Notes: a model not told the origin generated them from the sequence alone. Shown: positions 22,801-34,710, numbered from the stretch's first letter. The stretch: 64,000 nt of DNA from Chondrosia reniformis (GCA_947172415.1 OX359201.1:6436501-6500500), one strand, 5' to 3'. Translations and numbers: made by a program.

Positions 22801-23636
22801 TAGAGTATACCCTATTAGTTTACTGAATAAGAAAAATGGTCGCATGTATATTAAGAGTGATTGTAATTCAGTAACTAACCAATATATAATCTGCCCACTG
22901 TTGCCTAGCAACATCTAGGGCTCTCTGGCGTAGTTTAGCAATGTGTATGTATCTATTGTCCGTCCATTCATCAAATTTGCCATCTTTAACATAATCCGGG
23001 TCTACATTGTCCTCGAAGACGACATTATGGTATAGTGACCGGATATTCCCTGCCCACTCCTGCAAAAGACCGCTAGTGTTGTCACTGTTACTGTCCGTGG
23101 CTACCCTACAAAAGTGGGGCAAATGAACTTTGACCCTGGGATTCATGTGTATATAGTTGTGTTTGCAAACAAAACCTCTTATATATCAGTTCAATACATT
23201 TTAATGTGCTTCTAATGAGTTTGAAGACTCAGACCATGCACAAATCGAAGGTGAAGCGAATTAATATATCAGTCGTACTACAACATATTCACTTTTGGTA
23301 ACTTAATTTTTCGTTTGATCTTATATGAATGCTGTCTCTACTCAAATACTATACTAACCAGACGGAGATTCTATCTTTGGGGTAATCCATATTTTCTATG
23401 TATCCGAGATAGTTGTGAAGATAGTGTTCGGCGTCACGTGCCAGAATAGCGAGCAAGACTGTTGGCCATTTCCTCAAGCGATCTCTGCTCCAATCCACAG
23501 CGTCCCCGCCACACTTGCTTCTCGGATTTACGGATCCCTGCGAAGGATCCTTTATACTGCCTACTTCAGTCACCATCGCCACATATAACAGGATTACTAA
23601 GGTACACACATTTCTGCTCTCTTTTAATTTCGCCAT
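19865..23636 (-). CDS. COLGALT: Procollagen galactosyltransferase (GT25 family)
   Basis: This ER enzyme adds galactose to hydroxylysine in collagen. The start is the ATG at 23636, followed by a hydrophobic signal segment ([17 protein letters not shown]). Exons include 23359-23636, 22880-23105, about 22430-22495, about 21960-22047, about 21780-21900, about 21490-21680, further small exons to about 20560, 20246-20460 and 19865-20100. First domain: [20 protein letters not shown] (DxD-type), [17 protein letters not shown]. Second domain: the acidic motif [20 protein letters not shown], and [17 protein letters not shown]. The protein ends in KEEL, a KDEL-like ER-retention signal. Both glycosyltransferase modules of the vertebrate enzymes are present. 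The start lies 195 bases from that of divergent POLK. An intron near 22129 holds a foldback MITE. Confidence 0.93.
22129..22284. repeat. Foldback MITE copy in COLGALT intron
   Basis: The ends ATCTTTAAGATGGTT and AACCATCTCAAAGAT form the inverted repeat, and GAGCGTCTAGAGATGCAG and GAAGACCCCAGGGTC lie inside. Similarity to the 27482 copy extends about 28 bases further left (GGAATTTCTTCTAA...), so the element is larger than its hairpin. Confidence 0.75.
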
Positions 23637-23831
23637 GTTTACTGCAACGGAGCTGAGACGTACTGAATCGTAAAAGATATCAGAATCAGAGGAAGGCTTT
23701 CAAATGCATGTACTTCCGTACTGCCGAGGTCTCTTTAAGTTTGATAACAAAATTAATATTAGCTAACGAAACAAAGTGCTTTGTAGACACGATTCGTAAG
23801 GGAAATTCCCCTATCGTGAAATCTGCTGAAA
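23637..23831. promoter_or_regulatory. Bidirectional promoter region COLGALT/POLK
   Basis: Only 195 bases separate the divergent start codons of COLGALT (minus) and POLK (plus). Both transcription starts must lie in or very near this interval. No specific motif is claimed. Confidence 0.55.
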
Positions 23832-26800
23832 ATGGCGTTTGGTGGAGACTATTACGAATGGAAAGAAAGTGAAGATCCTTTTGAGGAAGACGAGGAGGAA
23901 AATGAGGACTTTGCACACGAAATATTTGCAGCAGGTACGCATATAGCGTCTAAAAATGGCTATATTTTGCTAAATTACTTGCGTAATGTTTTACGTGTAG
24001 ATAATACACCCCAAAAGAGTGCTAATCTCTCAATGAGCTCAAAGGAAAGAGGAGAAGAATCATCGGAGGAGATCACAGAAAAAGATATACATGTATCACC
24101 AACTCCTCCGATATCCAGAATTGGCTTAAACGACCACAAAGCAGGCATGGACGGACTTGATAAAGCCAAAATCAACCAAATCATTCTAGAAGCTTCAAAG
24201 GGTTCTCGTTACTATAACAACGAAGTAAAGAGAGAGAAGCAAGTAACACAACGAATTGACCAGATGCTCTCAAAGTTGAAGACAATTACAGAGCCGCAAA
24301 AGGCTTTAGCATTGAAGCAGGCTTCTACGGAACTGGAAAGCATAGAATTGACAAGAGACCTCAGCTGTGTCATTGTGCATGTTGACATGGATGCCTTTTA
24401 TGCTGCTGTGGAGATGAGGGACAATCCATTATTGAAGACTCTGCCTATGGCAGTGGGTGGGAACTCAATGCTTGTACGTTTGAGATTGCTAGCCAGACCA
24501 GGGTATAGTCGGCCATATTATGGATATCATGAGGAATCTACATACTACACCTATTTATAGTAATACCACTACACTTGTAGTAAAGTCCTATAGTGAACAG
24601 AACCTAGTACAACCATCTGAACCATGTAGGAGTTAGGCACAGTTCCTTAGAAACTGTTGGATGGGATAGATCTTTAGGTATTTATGTACATGTGTGTGTT
24701 TTGGATGCTTTATTGTTCCATGTTCGTTACAATAGTCAACATCCAACTACTTGGCTAGGAAGTTTGGAGTGAGGGCAGCAATGCCGGGATTCATTGCCAA
24801 GAAGCTGTGTTCAGAGCTTGTCATTGTTCCACCAAACTTTGCAAAGTACCAGAAAGTTAGCGAGGAGGTGAGATCTGTTTTGGTGGAGTATGATCCACAG
24901 TTTAGCCCAGTTGGTCTGGATGAGTCCTACCTCGACATTACTGACTGTGTGCTACAGAGGTACAGCTCTGTAACTACTTCTGAACGTGAATCTTACAGTC
25001 CACCTTCCCCCAGTGAGGAGAGGGAGGCATGGAAGAAAAATGGCTACCCAGAAAAGTACTGGCAGCTAGCTCAAGAGGTTGTAGAGGAGATGAGGGAGAA
25101 GATACAAGGCCTTACCTCTCTCACAGCTAGTGCTGGTATTGCACCAAACAAAATGCTAGCCAAAGTTGTTTCTGACATTAATAAGCCAAATGGTCAATAC
25201 TTTCTTCCTCCAAGAAAGGACAAAGTTTTAGAATTTATTAGAAAGTTGCCAATCAGAAAGGTATTACACAACTATGGTCAATTTTATGGGATATCTACTT
25301 CTGCCCAATTGTTGCAGATACCAGGAATAGGTAAGGTCACTGAACGTATGCTGAATGCGTTGGGTATAATGTCCTGTCAAGATCTTTTTGAGCAGAGAGG
25401 TCTTGTGTATCTCCTCTTCTCTCCAAGCTCCTACCAACATTTTAGTCGTGTGTGTATTGGAGTAGCCTCCGCCATAGTGAACCAGTAAGGATAAATCTGC
25501 TATGTCAACTGTGTGTGCACAATCCATGACATTGAGTGATTATGTACATGTATGTATGTAGGGATCATCAGAGGAAAAGTATAAGTACAGAAAGGTACTC
25601 TTTGTATTAGATCAATATAATACATGCACATGCACTTTTGTATAATATGTGACTGTTAAATGCCCACACAAATATTGAGGCTGTATACTACTTGTTATTC
25701 ATTATATATATAATTTAAAGGAGAAAATTGATTTATTTTGTAGGACCTTTTCTGAGCTGAGTAAAGCAGAAGATTTGTTACAGAAGTGTAAAGAGCTGTG
25801 TGATAGTCTAGCAGAAAGTCTAAATAGTGAAAATTTAAGAGTGAGAATCACATACATAAATGCATTTCTTTTAGTTGGGCTTGTAGCTAATTGAATCACC
25901 ACTTGTATGTTGAATGACAAATTAGTTTGTATGTACAGTTGATTAAGAGATAAGTATGAGTGGAGTTGATGTGAAAATTGTGGCAGAGCTAACCAGGTGT
26001 TTTATATTTAGTTGAAAGGAATTGCTTCTTTTATGTTTCCCTAGCTCTTTATGATGTTTGACTGACAATTATTAATTGTGATGATTATGATAAATAATCA
26101 CTTGAATTTAATACATACATCCCTACATACGTATACATACATCCCTACATACGTATACATACGTATACATACGTCCCTACATATATATACATACGTATAC
26201 GTACGTATACATACGTATCTACATTCCATAATACATTTTAAAATGTATTGTTCTTGCTCCATTCTGTGTATGTATTATGACAGGGACGTACTGTAACTAT
26301 AAAGTTGAAGACAGTTGACTTTCAAGTGCTATCTAGAGCTCTATCTCTTTCAAGACTTGTTGCTTCTCCAGAAGAACTGTACAAAGCTGCAAGTGAACTT
26401 TTAAAGGCAGAAATGAAGTCAATAAATCCACAGCCCCTACGCTTGAGACTGATGGGTAGGTTGAATCAGTAGATGAACTTGTGCATCCTTGATGTTAAAT
26501 GTTATTTCTCTCCCAATAAAAGGAGTAAGATTATCAAACTTGGAGTTTGAAGAAAGAGCAAGCAATGCTCTTGAAAAGTTCTTTAAGAAGCCTGTTGATA
26601 GTAAACCTCTTATGGTATCTGGTTCTGATCCTCAAATTGATTCAGCAGACAGTACTAGTACCAATGTGATTGGTCAAGATTGCTTAACTAGTGTTACCAC
26701 GTCAGGCCCAACTTGCTCACAAGTGGGAGTAAGTTCTTCCTTCTCTGTTTTGAGTGCTGTAGTTTGTCCAGTTTGCTTAGCAAGAATCAAAGGAGACAAC

Positions 26801-27004
26801 CTGGCTATAAATCAGCATATTGACATCTGTTTGAACCAGTGCTGTGTTGAGGAGGTAACTTCCCAGCAAGGTCCAAGTGAACAGTCCACTAGTAACACAA
26901 GAGTAAAGAAGAAATTGAGCAACACTTCTAAAGACCTCCCAAGTAGTAAACGAAAGTGCCTCAGAAGACCGGCAAATCAATTAGAACATTTTTTCTTGAA
27001 ATAA
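23832..27004 (+). CDS. POLK: DNA polymerase kappa (Y-family translesion polymerase)
   Basis: Pol kappa copies past bulky DNA lesions. Exons: 23832-23934, 24001-24473, 24735-25260, 25318-25486, 25562-25594 (33 bp), 25744-25840, 26284-26455, 26523-27004. The N-clasp block GLNDHKAGMDGLDKAKINQI is near-canonical. Catalytic motifs are HVDMDAFYAAVEMRD, ARKFGVRAAMPGFIAKKLC and LDESYLDIT; the DxD and DE acidic triad is intact. Little-finger residues RTVTIKLKTVDF follow. The C-terminus has one UBZ-type zinc finger (CPVCLARIKGDNLAINQHIDIC; vertebrates have two) and ends QLEHFFLK, a PCNA-binding PIP-box shape. The N-terminal 80 residues are acidic and not conserved. Introns 23935-24000 (66 nt) and 25261-25317 (57 nt) are in frame and stop-free. 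Confidence 0.95.
26106..26222. repeat. TACGTATACA-type simple repeat in POLK intron
   Basis: Irregular repeats of CATACGTATA and CATCCCTA in the intron before exon 26284. The small frame across it is not a gene. Confidence 0.8.
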
Positions 27005-27832
27005 TTTGTACATTTTACAGAAATATTGGCTGACTTGATCATTTATTGTAAAAACAATAATTATAAGTTTGCTCTTTAACTATAGTGTTATAATTAATTG
27101 TTCTACAACATCAAAACACTACATACTATAGTTAACTGTAGTTTGTATACAACCTACTATACGTATATACATAACTGATCAGTCCACAGTGCATATATAG
27201 AAGATTTTCCTAAACACATGTACAAGCAAGCTTGACATAAATGTGAGACAAGAAAAATGCACAAAATAGAATAAACTATTTTCCTTGATTAATAACCAAC
27301 CCTATATTTCAACTAACAATGTGCATCCAAACATAGAAGCGATGTGTAATTCCACTTCGATTCTATATGGTTTACCACATGTGCCATATGACTAGTATGT
27401 ATTTCTAGCTTCATTTTTAATGTTTTTATTTTGGTATTGATATTGATTGGAATAAGGATTTCTTCTAACTGCGTCGAACTTATCTTTGTAAAGGTTCATC
27501 TTTCGACTTTTAGAGCGTCTAGAGACGCAGTTTTTTCCGATTCTTCTGTCTGCCAAACGTTTCGACCCTGGGGGTCTTCTTCAGTCTCTAGACGCTCTAA
27601 AAGTCGAAAGATGAACCTTTACAAAGATTGATATTGATTATTATGCATATGTGTATTACTTAAGTCTTCTGTGATAAGAGATTCACAAAGCTTCATCCTT
27701 TGATTTTATTATGTCATTAATGCATTTAGTAAGACTGCCATATTTATTAACAAGTCTTCTGATAGAAAAGACTACAGGCCAGAATTACTAAGATCAATAT
27801 TTACAAAGATACATAAAAAAACTTAAAAACTG
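27005..27832. other. Intergenic between convergent POLK and glycosyltransferase-like gene
   Basis: AT-rich. Apart from the foldback MITE at 27482-27628 nothing is recognised. Untranslated 3' ends of both neighbours presumably lie here. Confidence 0.5.
27482..27628. repeat. Foldback MITE copy with about 47-bp arms
   Basis: Arms 27482-27528 and 27582-27628 are almost perfect inverted repeats (ATCTTTGTAAAGGTTCATC... TTTTAGAGCGTCTAGAGACG). The loop contains TTTCGACCCTGGGGGTCTTC. This is the longest-armed of the three copies. Confidence 0.85.
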
Positions 27833-29712
27833 TCATTTATGAATAATGTAAACTCCTTTTGGTGATGCTTGAAATTGTAAAAACCGACTAGTTAATGGAA
27901 ATCCTGTGAATACAACATCAGTAAACCATCTGTGTATTGCATAATTGACTGCTGGCATGTTGCAATTGTATTCAGAAGGTGTACCATTTAAGACTTGTGT
28001 TATGCGGATTAAAGCACTCAATAAAATGGTCCGAGTTCCGCCAATGACACCAGCATTGTAAACTGTCTGCATCTGTGAAATCTCTTTCACCCTCCCAAAC
28101 TGGACTTGCCATTCCCCAAAACACTTGACGAGACATTCATATATCCAAGGTTGAGATTGTAATGTTGGAAAAAAGTCAATATCAGTTCCCACATAAAGCA
28201 TATCTCCATGGGTTCCAAGTGCGGACATCAACTCAAAGGGATTCCTTTGAAAGGTCACATCTGATATGTCAGTGAGGAACACTCTCCTTATTTCTGGGTG
28301 GAGTTGTAGATAATGTAAGTACTCATAGTATCGAGCATCATTTGTTGTTCGACCACTTAAAGATTTTATCTTTACAAATTGTACCCTCTCTGTATTATGA
28401 ATAATTCTTTGGATGAACTGAGTAGATAGTACATCATAAAATATGACAGCCCTAAGATTTAGCTGAAGAACACTCCTGTACCATTCTCTCAGGTATTGAA
28501 ATTGATCGGGTCTTAGAGCTTGATTTCGTTGGGGATCTACAGAACCTGTAAGATAGGTGGTAAAAATATAATCTCCATTAGCATCGACAGAATATATTCT
28601 AGAGGGGACCTCTTTCTTAGTTGTAACATTCTTAGCAATCCTTTCCTTAGAAATGCAGGAATTCATTGTGAATCTATGAATTTGAGGATCAAAGTTGGAG
28701 AAACTAACTGAAGTTACAGTGCAGTTAGGAGAGAGGGAAAGAGCATTTGTAATGGAACAATCTGAATCTTTAAACAGTACTTGTAGAACCAGTTCTACAA
28801 CATCAGACATATGCCAACACAAATGAAAGGATTCACCAGACTGCCCAAAATGGCAAACTTCCCCAAGTAGAAGCAGCTGTACTCTGAGGCCTTCCAAGCG
28901 TTGATACAGAGCAACAGTATGACAGAATGCATATGACCAAATGTCAAACTTTTCAGGTGATTTATTGTTACTGCCTGGTCTCCATGCAGTTGAAAAATTT
29001 GAAATTAACATAAAGTTAGTGTTAGGTGAGAATTTTCTCACAGCTTCTAGGAGAGTGATTAAGTGGTCGAGCTTTGTTCTCACAGCATTAAGGCTGATCT
29101 CACTAGATGATTCTATGCTAAGGCGAGGAGTAATGAACACCAGATCTGTAAAGTTTGAGGCTACAGCTCTGTCTACTTGAGAGTGGTTGGTTATGTTCTT
29201 CCACCAGATCTTCACTTCAGAGGAGAGCAGTCGAGTTAAGCAATGCCAAAACAACTCAGAATGCTGAATATAGTCTGGATCCATCAGCAATACTACATCT
29301 GCCTCTTCGGCTGCCGCTAGAGCTATCTCAGACACTAGGCAGATGGAGGACCCTCCCATTAACATAATCCTACGACTCGTCCCTGCCGTATTATTAGGAT
29401 GCCGCGGAGAGAACGATCTGCTACAAAACTTAAATCTGTCCATAAAGAAGCTGTCAAAATGAGCTGGCTTTTGCCGTTTTTCTGAGGGCGTACGTATGCG
29501 TGCGAGCAAAGGGCCCGGGGCGGACCTTTTCACTTGGTCGTCTGCAAAATTTAAACATATAGGGCATAAGCTTAATATGAGAGACGTCTCAATACTACTT
29601 ACCTATAATGGCTACACTAGATAATATTGACAAGGAATATAGTAAACCAGCTGCGGACATTACAATAACGAGGTACCTCTTCTTGAAAATGAACCGAAAT
29701 TTAACAGCCATT
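27833..29712 (-). CDS. Type II membrane protein: degenerate SDR-like domain + glycosyltransferase-like domain
   Basis: Two exons. The first (about 29602-29712, ATG at 29712) encodes MAVKFRFIFKKRYLVIVMS and a hydrophobic stretch, a signal anchor. The second (27833 to about 29542) encodes the rest, ending YIIHK. Lumenal residues about 90-300 follow an extended-SDR layout: a glycine-containing first strand (IMLMGGSS), a helix-rich middle (LDHLITLLEAVRKFSP), then ISNFSTAW and YAFCHTVALYQ at the place of YxxxK, with histidine in the lysine position. The second half has RVFLTDISDVTFQRNPFELM (acidic metal-type motif) and YNAGVIGG, as in GT-A-fold nucleotide-sugar transferases. Several N-glycosylation sequons support a Golgi or ER location. 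Family name not recognised; a glycan-modifying role is inferred. Confidence 0.65.
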
Positions 29713-29784
29713 TTTCTATATAGATATATGTATTATATTATTGCATGAAAATATCATTAATGTTTTTGGAGGTAAGGCATTCCA

Positions 29785-32228
29785 GTAGTACATTATGAAA
29801 TTTATCTGAAATTAATACATACACACAAAAGGCTATAGTTTTTGTCTTTGTCCAAATAAGGAAGAAAATAAATCATATCTATGTACAGAAGAGAATGTAA
29901 AGTTACTGACAAGTGTACAGGACACATTGTCATAACAACTTACCTTGCTGTATTGGACAATGATGGACTGTTTACTGGAGCCATGAAACCAACCAATTTG
30001 GGATGAACTTTGTACCTACAGGACAGAAAATAATTACAATTTCACCATGAGCTATGGAAATGAAAAAAGAACTTAAGAGCTGCAATGAAAAGGCTGACCT
30101 TATCTTTCTTCCTTTACTTGCTTTAGTATCAACTTTCTTTTTGACTTTCCTTCTTAATTTTTGCAGTTGTACCCACTGCCTACAAAATCAGGTCAAGTTA
30201 TAATACAGCAAGTCACATGACAATCAGGTGACTTACCTGCCCATGGCTACTGTATCATCCAAAGCTGTTGTACTCATCTTTTGCTGAATTAATTCACGTA
30301 ATAGCTACAGTTTTGTTGGTGAAGTTTGTTAACCCTGCCAGATTAAAAGTTAAATGCAATCCACTCACCTGATGATAAAAGTCTGAATCATCAAAAATTT
30401 CAACATTAAAATCTTTCAAATGCGAGTCATTTTCCATATCTTGGGAAACACCCACCTCGTCATTAGAGGGTTCTCCTAATATTTTAACAGGAGCCCTATT
30501 GAGCTGTGTTCGTCTAATCAATCTTGACTTCTCCTGTAAGACCTACGAAAGAACAGTGGAACCACACAGCTCCTTAACTGAGTGGAAATTACCTTGCAGC
30601 AAACTCACATTTTTAATTTGCTGGGTAACTGAGTTATTAATTTGAAGAAAAGACTTGTTAACCAGTTTACCACTGGACAAGAGTCCCTTGTTACTCCATT
30701 TTGTTATAGTGTTGTCACGGTAACTTTCAAATCGTCGATGGATCCCCGATATATATTTTTCATATTTCTTTTTGTGGGCTGATGTACCCTAATAAGGAAT
30801 ACAAATGGCAGTTTAGGCAAACTACCTTTTTAAGAGCCTTGGGTTTTAAGCAGCAACCTTCAGGTGTTAAGAGCCCTGGGCTTCAAATAGGACACACACT
30901 CACTGAAATCTTACCCAACTGTATTTAGAACTCCTCTTCTTTCCAGTAGCTGGTCTTTCACCTGCTTCACTGTCATCACCTGAGGATTCACTGGTAATCT
31001 CTTCATCACTGTGCCCCACCCCCTCTGAGGACTGACCACACCCACTCATTGCTGTAGATAACTCTTTATTGCACTCAATAAAATGTGATTGCAGGTCCAA
31101 CAAATCTTCCAAAATTGATTTTAAATTTCTAACACCTGGAATGGAAGTTAGAACCAAATAATACACAAGTTTAGTCACCTGCAATAGTGGACATGGACAT
31201 GAAACTAAAATAAGGTACTTATAGTGAAAAGTTATGGAGCCTTTAAAAATAAATCAGCTTACATTGATTCTGTATCTCTCTCTGCTGCAAGGTGGCTTCA
31301 GTAAACTCTTCAAAGTGTTCACCTTGAGGTAATTGGTTGCACAACGGCAGCAGCTTTTGGAGTCTTATGCGTCCCTCCAAGAGACCATCCCATAGACCTG
31401 TCATGGGAAACAAAACAGTTACTAATACACAACACTAGACCATCATGTGATTTCTGAGATCAGCTAAATTTAATATTCTTCATGCTGGAGCTCATAATGG
31501 TAAGAGTTGAGACAACCATAGCAGTTAGATATCTTAACTTGCCTAGTTGCACCTTAATTTGTTGACCCTTTTTAATGTCATTCTCATGATCTCCAGAAAA
31601 TATACGAGTTTCATCTTCAAAGTCACCCTGGTCTTCAGAACCCTCCTCTGTTAAATGATCTTCATTTACAGGACCTTCATCATCTGTACCATATCCAATT
31701 ACAGGGTCCTCCTCATCTGCATCAGATCCAGTTATAGGGTCTTCCTCATCTGCATCAGATCCAGTTATAGGGTCTTCCTCATCTGCATCAGATCCAATTA
31801 CAGGGTCCTCCTCATCTGTACTGGTCTCTCCCACCTTCTCCCTATTAGCAGTGGCTTGATCACTTATATCAAGATTCACTGTAAAACATATGATTACGGT
31901 ACTAAACCTGCTAATGTCTTTATTGATTTGATGTTAACTAACACTTCGTCTCCTGATCGGAGCCTTCATCACTGTGTAGATGTCTTCTATCAATCGCTTT
32001 CCCTGCATAACGCGGATCCGCATCCAGATAAGATGGCACGTTTCTTCTCCGCAAAATACTTTTCTTCAATCCTTCCACTTCTACTTCTTTGTCTAATTCA
32101 TCTTTGTCCACAACTCTTGCCGAGTCTAAACTGTCCAAAGCACTTTCTAGGTCAAAGGAAGAAGGTGCAGGATTTACCAACTGCAAAATATCATCTTGAA
32201 TGTAACGTGTCTTTCCAGACTCCGCCAT
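29785..32228 (-). CDS. AATF: AATF/Che-1 (Bfr2 family), rRNA processing and stress factor
   Basis: AATF acts in small-subunit ribosome biogenesis in the nucleolus and in p53/stress responses. Start ATG at 32228; exons about 31944-32228, 31543-31880, about 31264-31399, about 30914-31140, about 30610-30790, about 30368-30543, then C-terminal exons at about 30243-30290, 30098-30180, and 29943-30016. Family anchors are YLDADPRYAGKAI, GLWDGLLEGRIRLQKLL, FESYRDNTITKWSNK, FNVEIFDDSDFYHQ, and YKVHPKLVGFMAPVNSPSLSNTAR. The second exon has an acidic 11-residue repeat (DADEEDPITGS type, four copies). Its donor is probably GC (ACTAG|GCAAGT at 31543). After NTAR the frame appears to close with a TAA just after the next acceptor (about 29787), giving a shorter C-terminus than the vertebrate protein; that last junction is uncertain. 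Confidence 0.92.
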
Positions 32229-32367
32229 ATTGTCCCATCTAATTTGCTAGCGTCCTCTTTGTAAAATGGACGCTAGTGAACGAAAAGAACGTAAGGTTAG
32301 GCGATTTACTATTGGCGCAATAAGAAGACGGTAATGGTTGCTCTAAGCACCATTTTTTTCTTCACAA
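32229..32367. promoter_or_regulatory. Bidirectional promoter region AATF/makorin
   Basis: The divergent start codons of AATF (32228) and makorin (32368) are 139 bases apart. An upstream ATG at about 32266 could instead give a different makorin N-terminus by splicing; the choice is not settled. Confidence 0.5.
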
Positions 32368-34710
32368 ATGAAGGTGTGTCAGTTTTATCTCCAAGGAAAA
32401 TGTATTTTTGGAGAAGTGTGCCAACTGGAGCATCCAGGCTACGAACAACCTACAAAACGTCACACTTTACACTCTGAGTCGACCGGAGCGATAGCCAAGC
32501 CTTCTTGGAATACAAGCTGGAGTGAAGAAGAAAGAAAAGACTTTAAAGTAAGTATGTCTTGGACAGCCCCCCTCCCCATCCCCTCAGAATTGGCTAATTA
32601 ACAATGGCTGCTGTTCTAATTGTCTGTTTTTATGAACCAGTTTACTAAGCTACGAAAGATCCCAAAGATTAAAGAAGAATGGGCATTGGCGCCAGTGTTT
32701 AAACCAGTAAGTCACTAATAAGCAAAATTCCACAATGGAGGAGTTTGGAGTTGTTAATTTTACTGTACAGAAGACTGCAGAGAGCATTAATGTAAAGAGT
32801 AGCCACTCCCCCTCTTCACCATGGCAACCACTTGCCTACTCTGATGTGGCCAGGTCAAGGACAGGTCTTGAGGTGTCTGACAGTGTTACACCAGATGAAG
32901 CTCGGCTGATTGTATGTTGAAAAAATGTCTGCCTTCTCTTTGCTCTCATTGTTAAACTAAATATCCTTCCTTTAGTTGTGTCCGTATGCCTCACATGGAG
33001 TCTGTGAATATAGAGATGAGTAAGGCATTTTATTTAATCCTATCTCAATGAAACTCATTTGTCTCTCTCACCATCCCCCATCCCCCATTCCAGTCCTCCA
33101 TCCCCCATCCAAGTCCCCATCCCAGTCCTCCATCCCCCATTCCAGTCCTGCATCCCCCATCCCACTCCCCCATCCCACTCCCCCATCCCACTCCCCCATC
33201 CCCCATCCCACTCCCCCATCCCAGTCCCCCATCCCACTCCCCCATCCCAGTCCCCCATCCCCCATCCAAGTCCCCATCCCAGTCCTCCATCCCCCATTCC
33301 AGTCCTCCATCCCCCATTCCAGTCCTGCATCCCCCATCCCAGTCCCCCATCCCAGTCCCCCATCCCCCATCCCACTCCCCCATCCCCCATCCATCCAGGT
33401 GCATGTACTTACACGGAGACGTGTGTGACATGTGTGGCAGACAGTGTCTTCATCCTTACGACGAAGGACAGCGTTCAGGTGAGTCAGGCAGACCTAGGAA
33501 CATCAACCTGGAGAAGACACTGTTCCAAGTAGATTCTGTGTTTAGAACACTTTAGAGAGTGTCTTGCTTATCATGAAAAAGAGATGGAGGCAGCATTTGC
33601 CTTTCAAAGGTTACTTGCATGATCACTTCTGTAGCATGCTCCCTCACTACTCTCTTTGTCCTCTAACAGAAGCGAAAATAAAAAGTGTTCCATCTGCATG
33701 GAGGTTGTCTTAGAGAAACCCAAGCTCTCTGATAGAAGGTTTGGAATACTGACTGAATGCGATCATGTGTTCTGTCTGTCCTGTATCAGAGAGTGGAGGG
33801 GCGTGTCCCATCAGGAAAAGGAGACCATTCGGTGAGTCTGTCTTCTTCATTACTACACTATCACATTAATTGTGCTTAAATACCTTCCCTATCACCTTGT
33901 ATGTGTTAACTTTACATGTGGTGAGGTGAAATATCGTGTTCTTGTCCGTAGTACCTGTCCTATATGCAGAAAGTGTTCCTACTTTGTCATTCCTGTGAGT
34001 AAGGCCTACTGGCTCCATATGACTGCTCCTTTTACCTTTATTCCAAATTTACTTTTAGAGTTCAATTTGGATTGAAAGTGGGGACGAAAAGGTTGCATTA
34101 ATTGAACAATATAAATCCAATTTGCGGTTAGCTACTCAGATACCTTCCTCTCTGTTAAGCAAACAGGCAAGACTTGTGATTGTAAAATTTCCTCTGTTCC
34201 TGTCAGATTAAAACCTTGTAGTTATTTCAACATGGGGGAGGGAACATGTCCCTTTGGAAGTAGCTGTTTCTATAGACATGGTTAGCAACACCTCACACCG
34301 TTTCAAGTCTGTTGTCATGTCTCTTCTCCGCCCAGCCTATCCTGATGGTACTCTGGCAGAGATAAAGTTTAGAAAAGCTCAGACCTCAGAAGGCAATGTG
34401 AAAGCCATCCAAAGTTCAAAGTACGTAGTGCCAAGCAGATTTATGTTGAGGTCTCTTGGATGGCTGGGAGGCAGTCACCAGTTACCATTCTTCACCTCAG
34501 TTACTGGGCTGGTTTGGTAGAATAAATTGTATGCATTGGTCTTCCATAATATATCAATTAAATTCATTGATTCATCCTAAACAACCACTTAACCACTACC
34601 TACATATAAGTGTATACATGTACTATGAATTATTACATTAAGTTGTGTTTAATTATTGTAGACTTTGGGACTTTATTGAAGCAAGAAATGAACATGGTGA
34701 AACTTCGTGA
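32368..34710 (+). CDS. MKRN2: Makorin RING E3 ubiquitin ligase (MKRN2-like)
   Basis: Makorins are RNA-binding E3 ligases. Exons include 32368-32547, 32641-32706, 32771-32910, 32976-33021, 33400-33478, about 33546-33609, 33670-33831, about 33952-33990, about 34057-34126, about 34206-34280, about 34337-34422 and 34662-34710. In order: one N-terminal CCCH finger ([19 protein letters not shown]), a second ([19 protein letters not shown]), the makorin Cys-His motif ([17 protein letters not shown]), a RING (CSICMEVV ... [14 protein letters not shown] ... CPICRK), a C-terminal CCCH finger ([21 protein letters not shown]) and [19 protein letters not shown]. Vertebrate MKRN2 has one more N-terminal CCCH finger. 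The AYPDGxLAE and LWDFIE forms favour MKRN2 over MKRN1. Start chosen as the ATG giving the CCCH finger at once. Confidence 0.9.
33065..33395. repeat. C-rich array (CATCCCCCATCCCA(C/G)TCC type) filling a makorin intron
   Basis: Units of about 13-20 bases in higher-order blocks fill the intron between the CEYRDE and CMYLH exons and end directly at the acceptor CCATCCAG. Long frames on both strands are artefacts. Confidence 0.93.

Noticed and set aside
23686-23916. Small minus-strand ORF overlapping the POLK start
   Set aside because: Shadow of the POLK first exon and the shared promoter, with no family resemblance.
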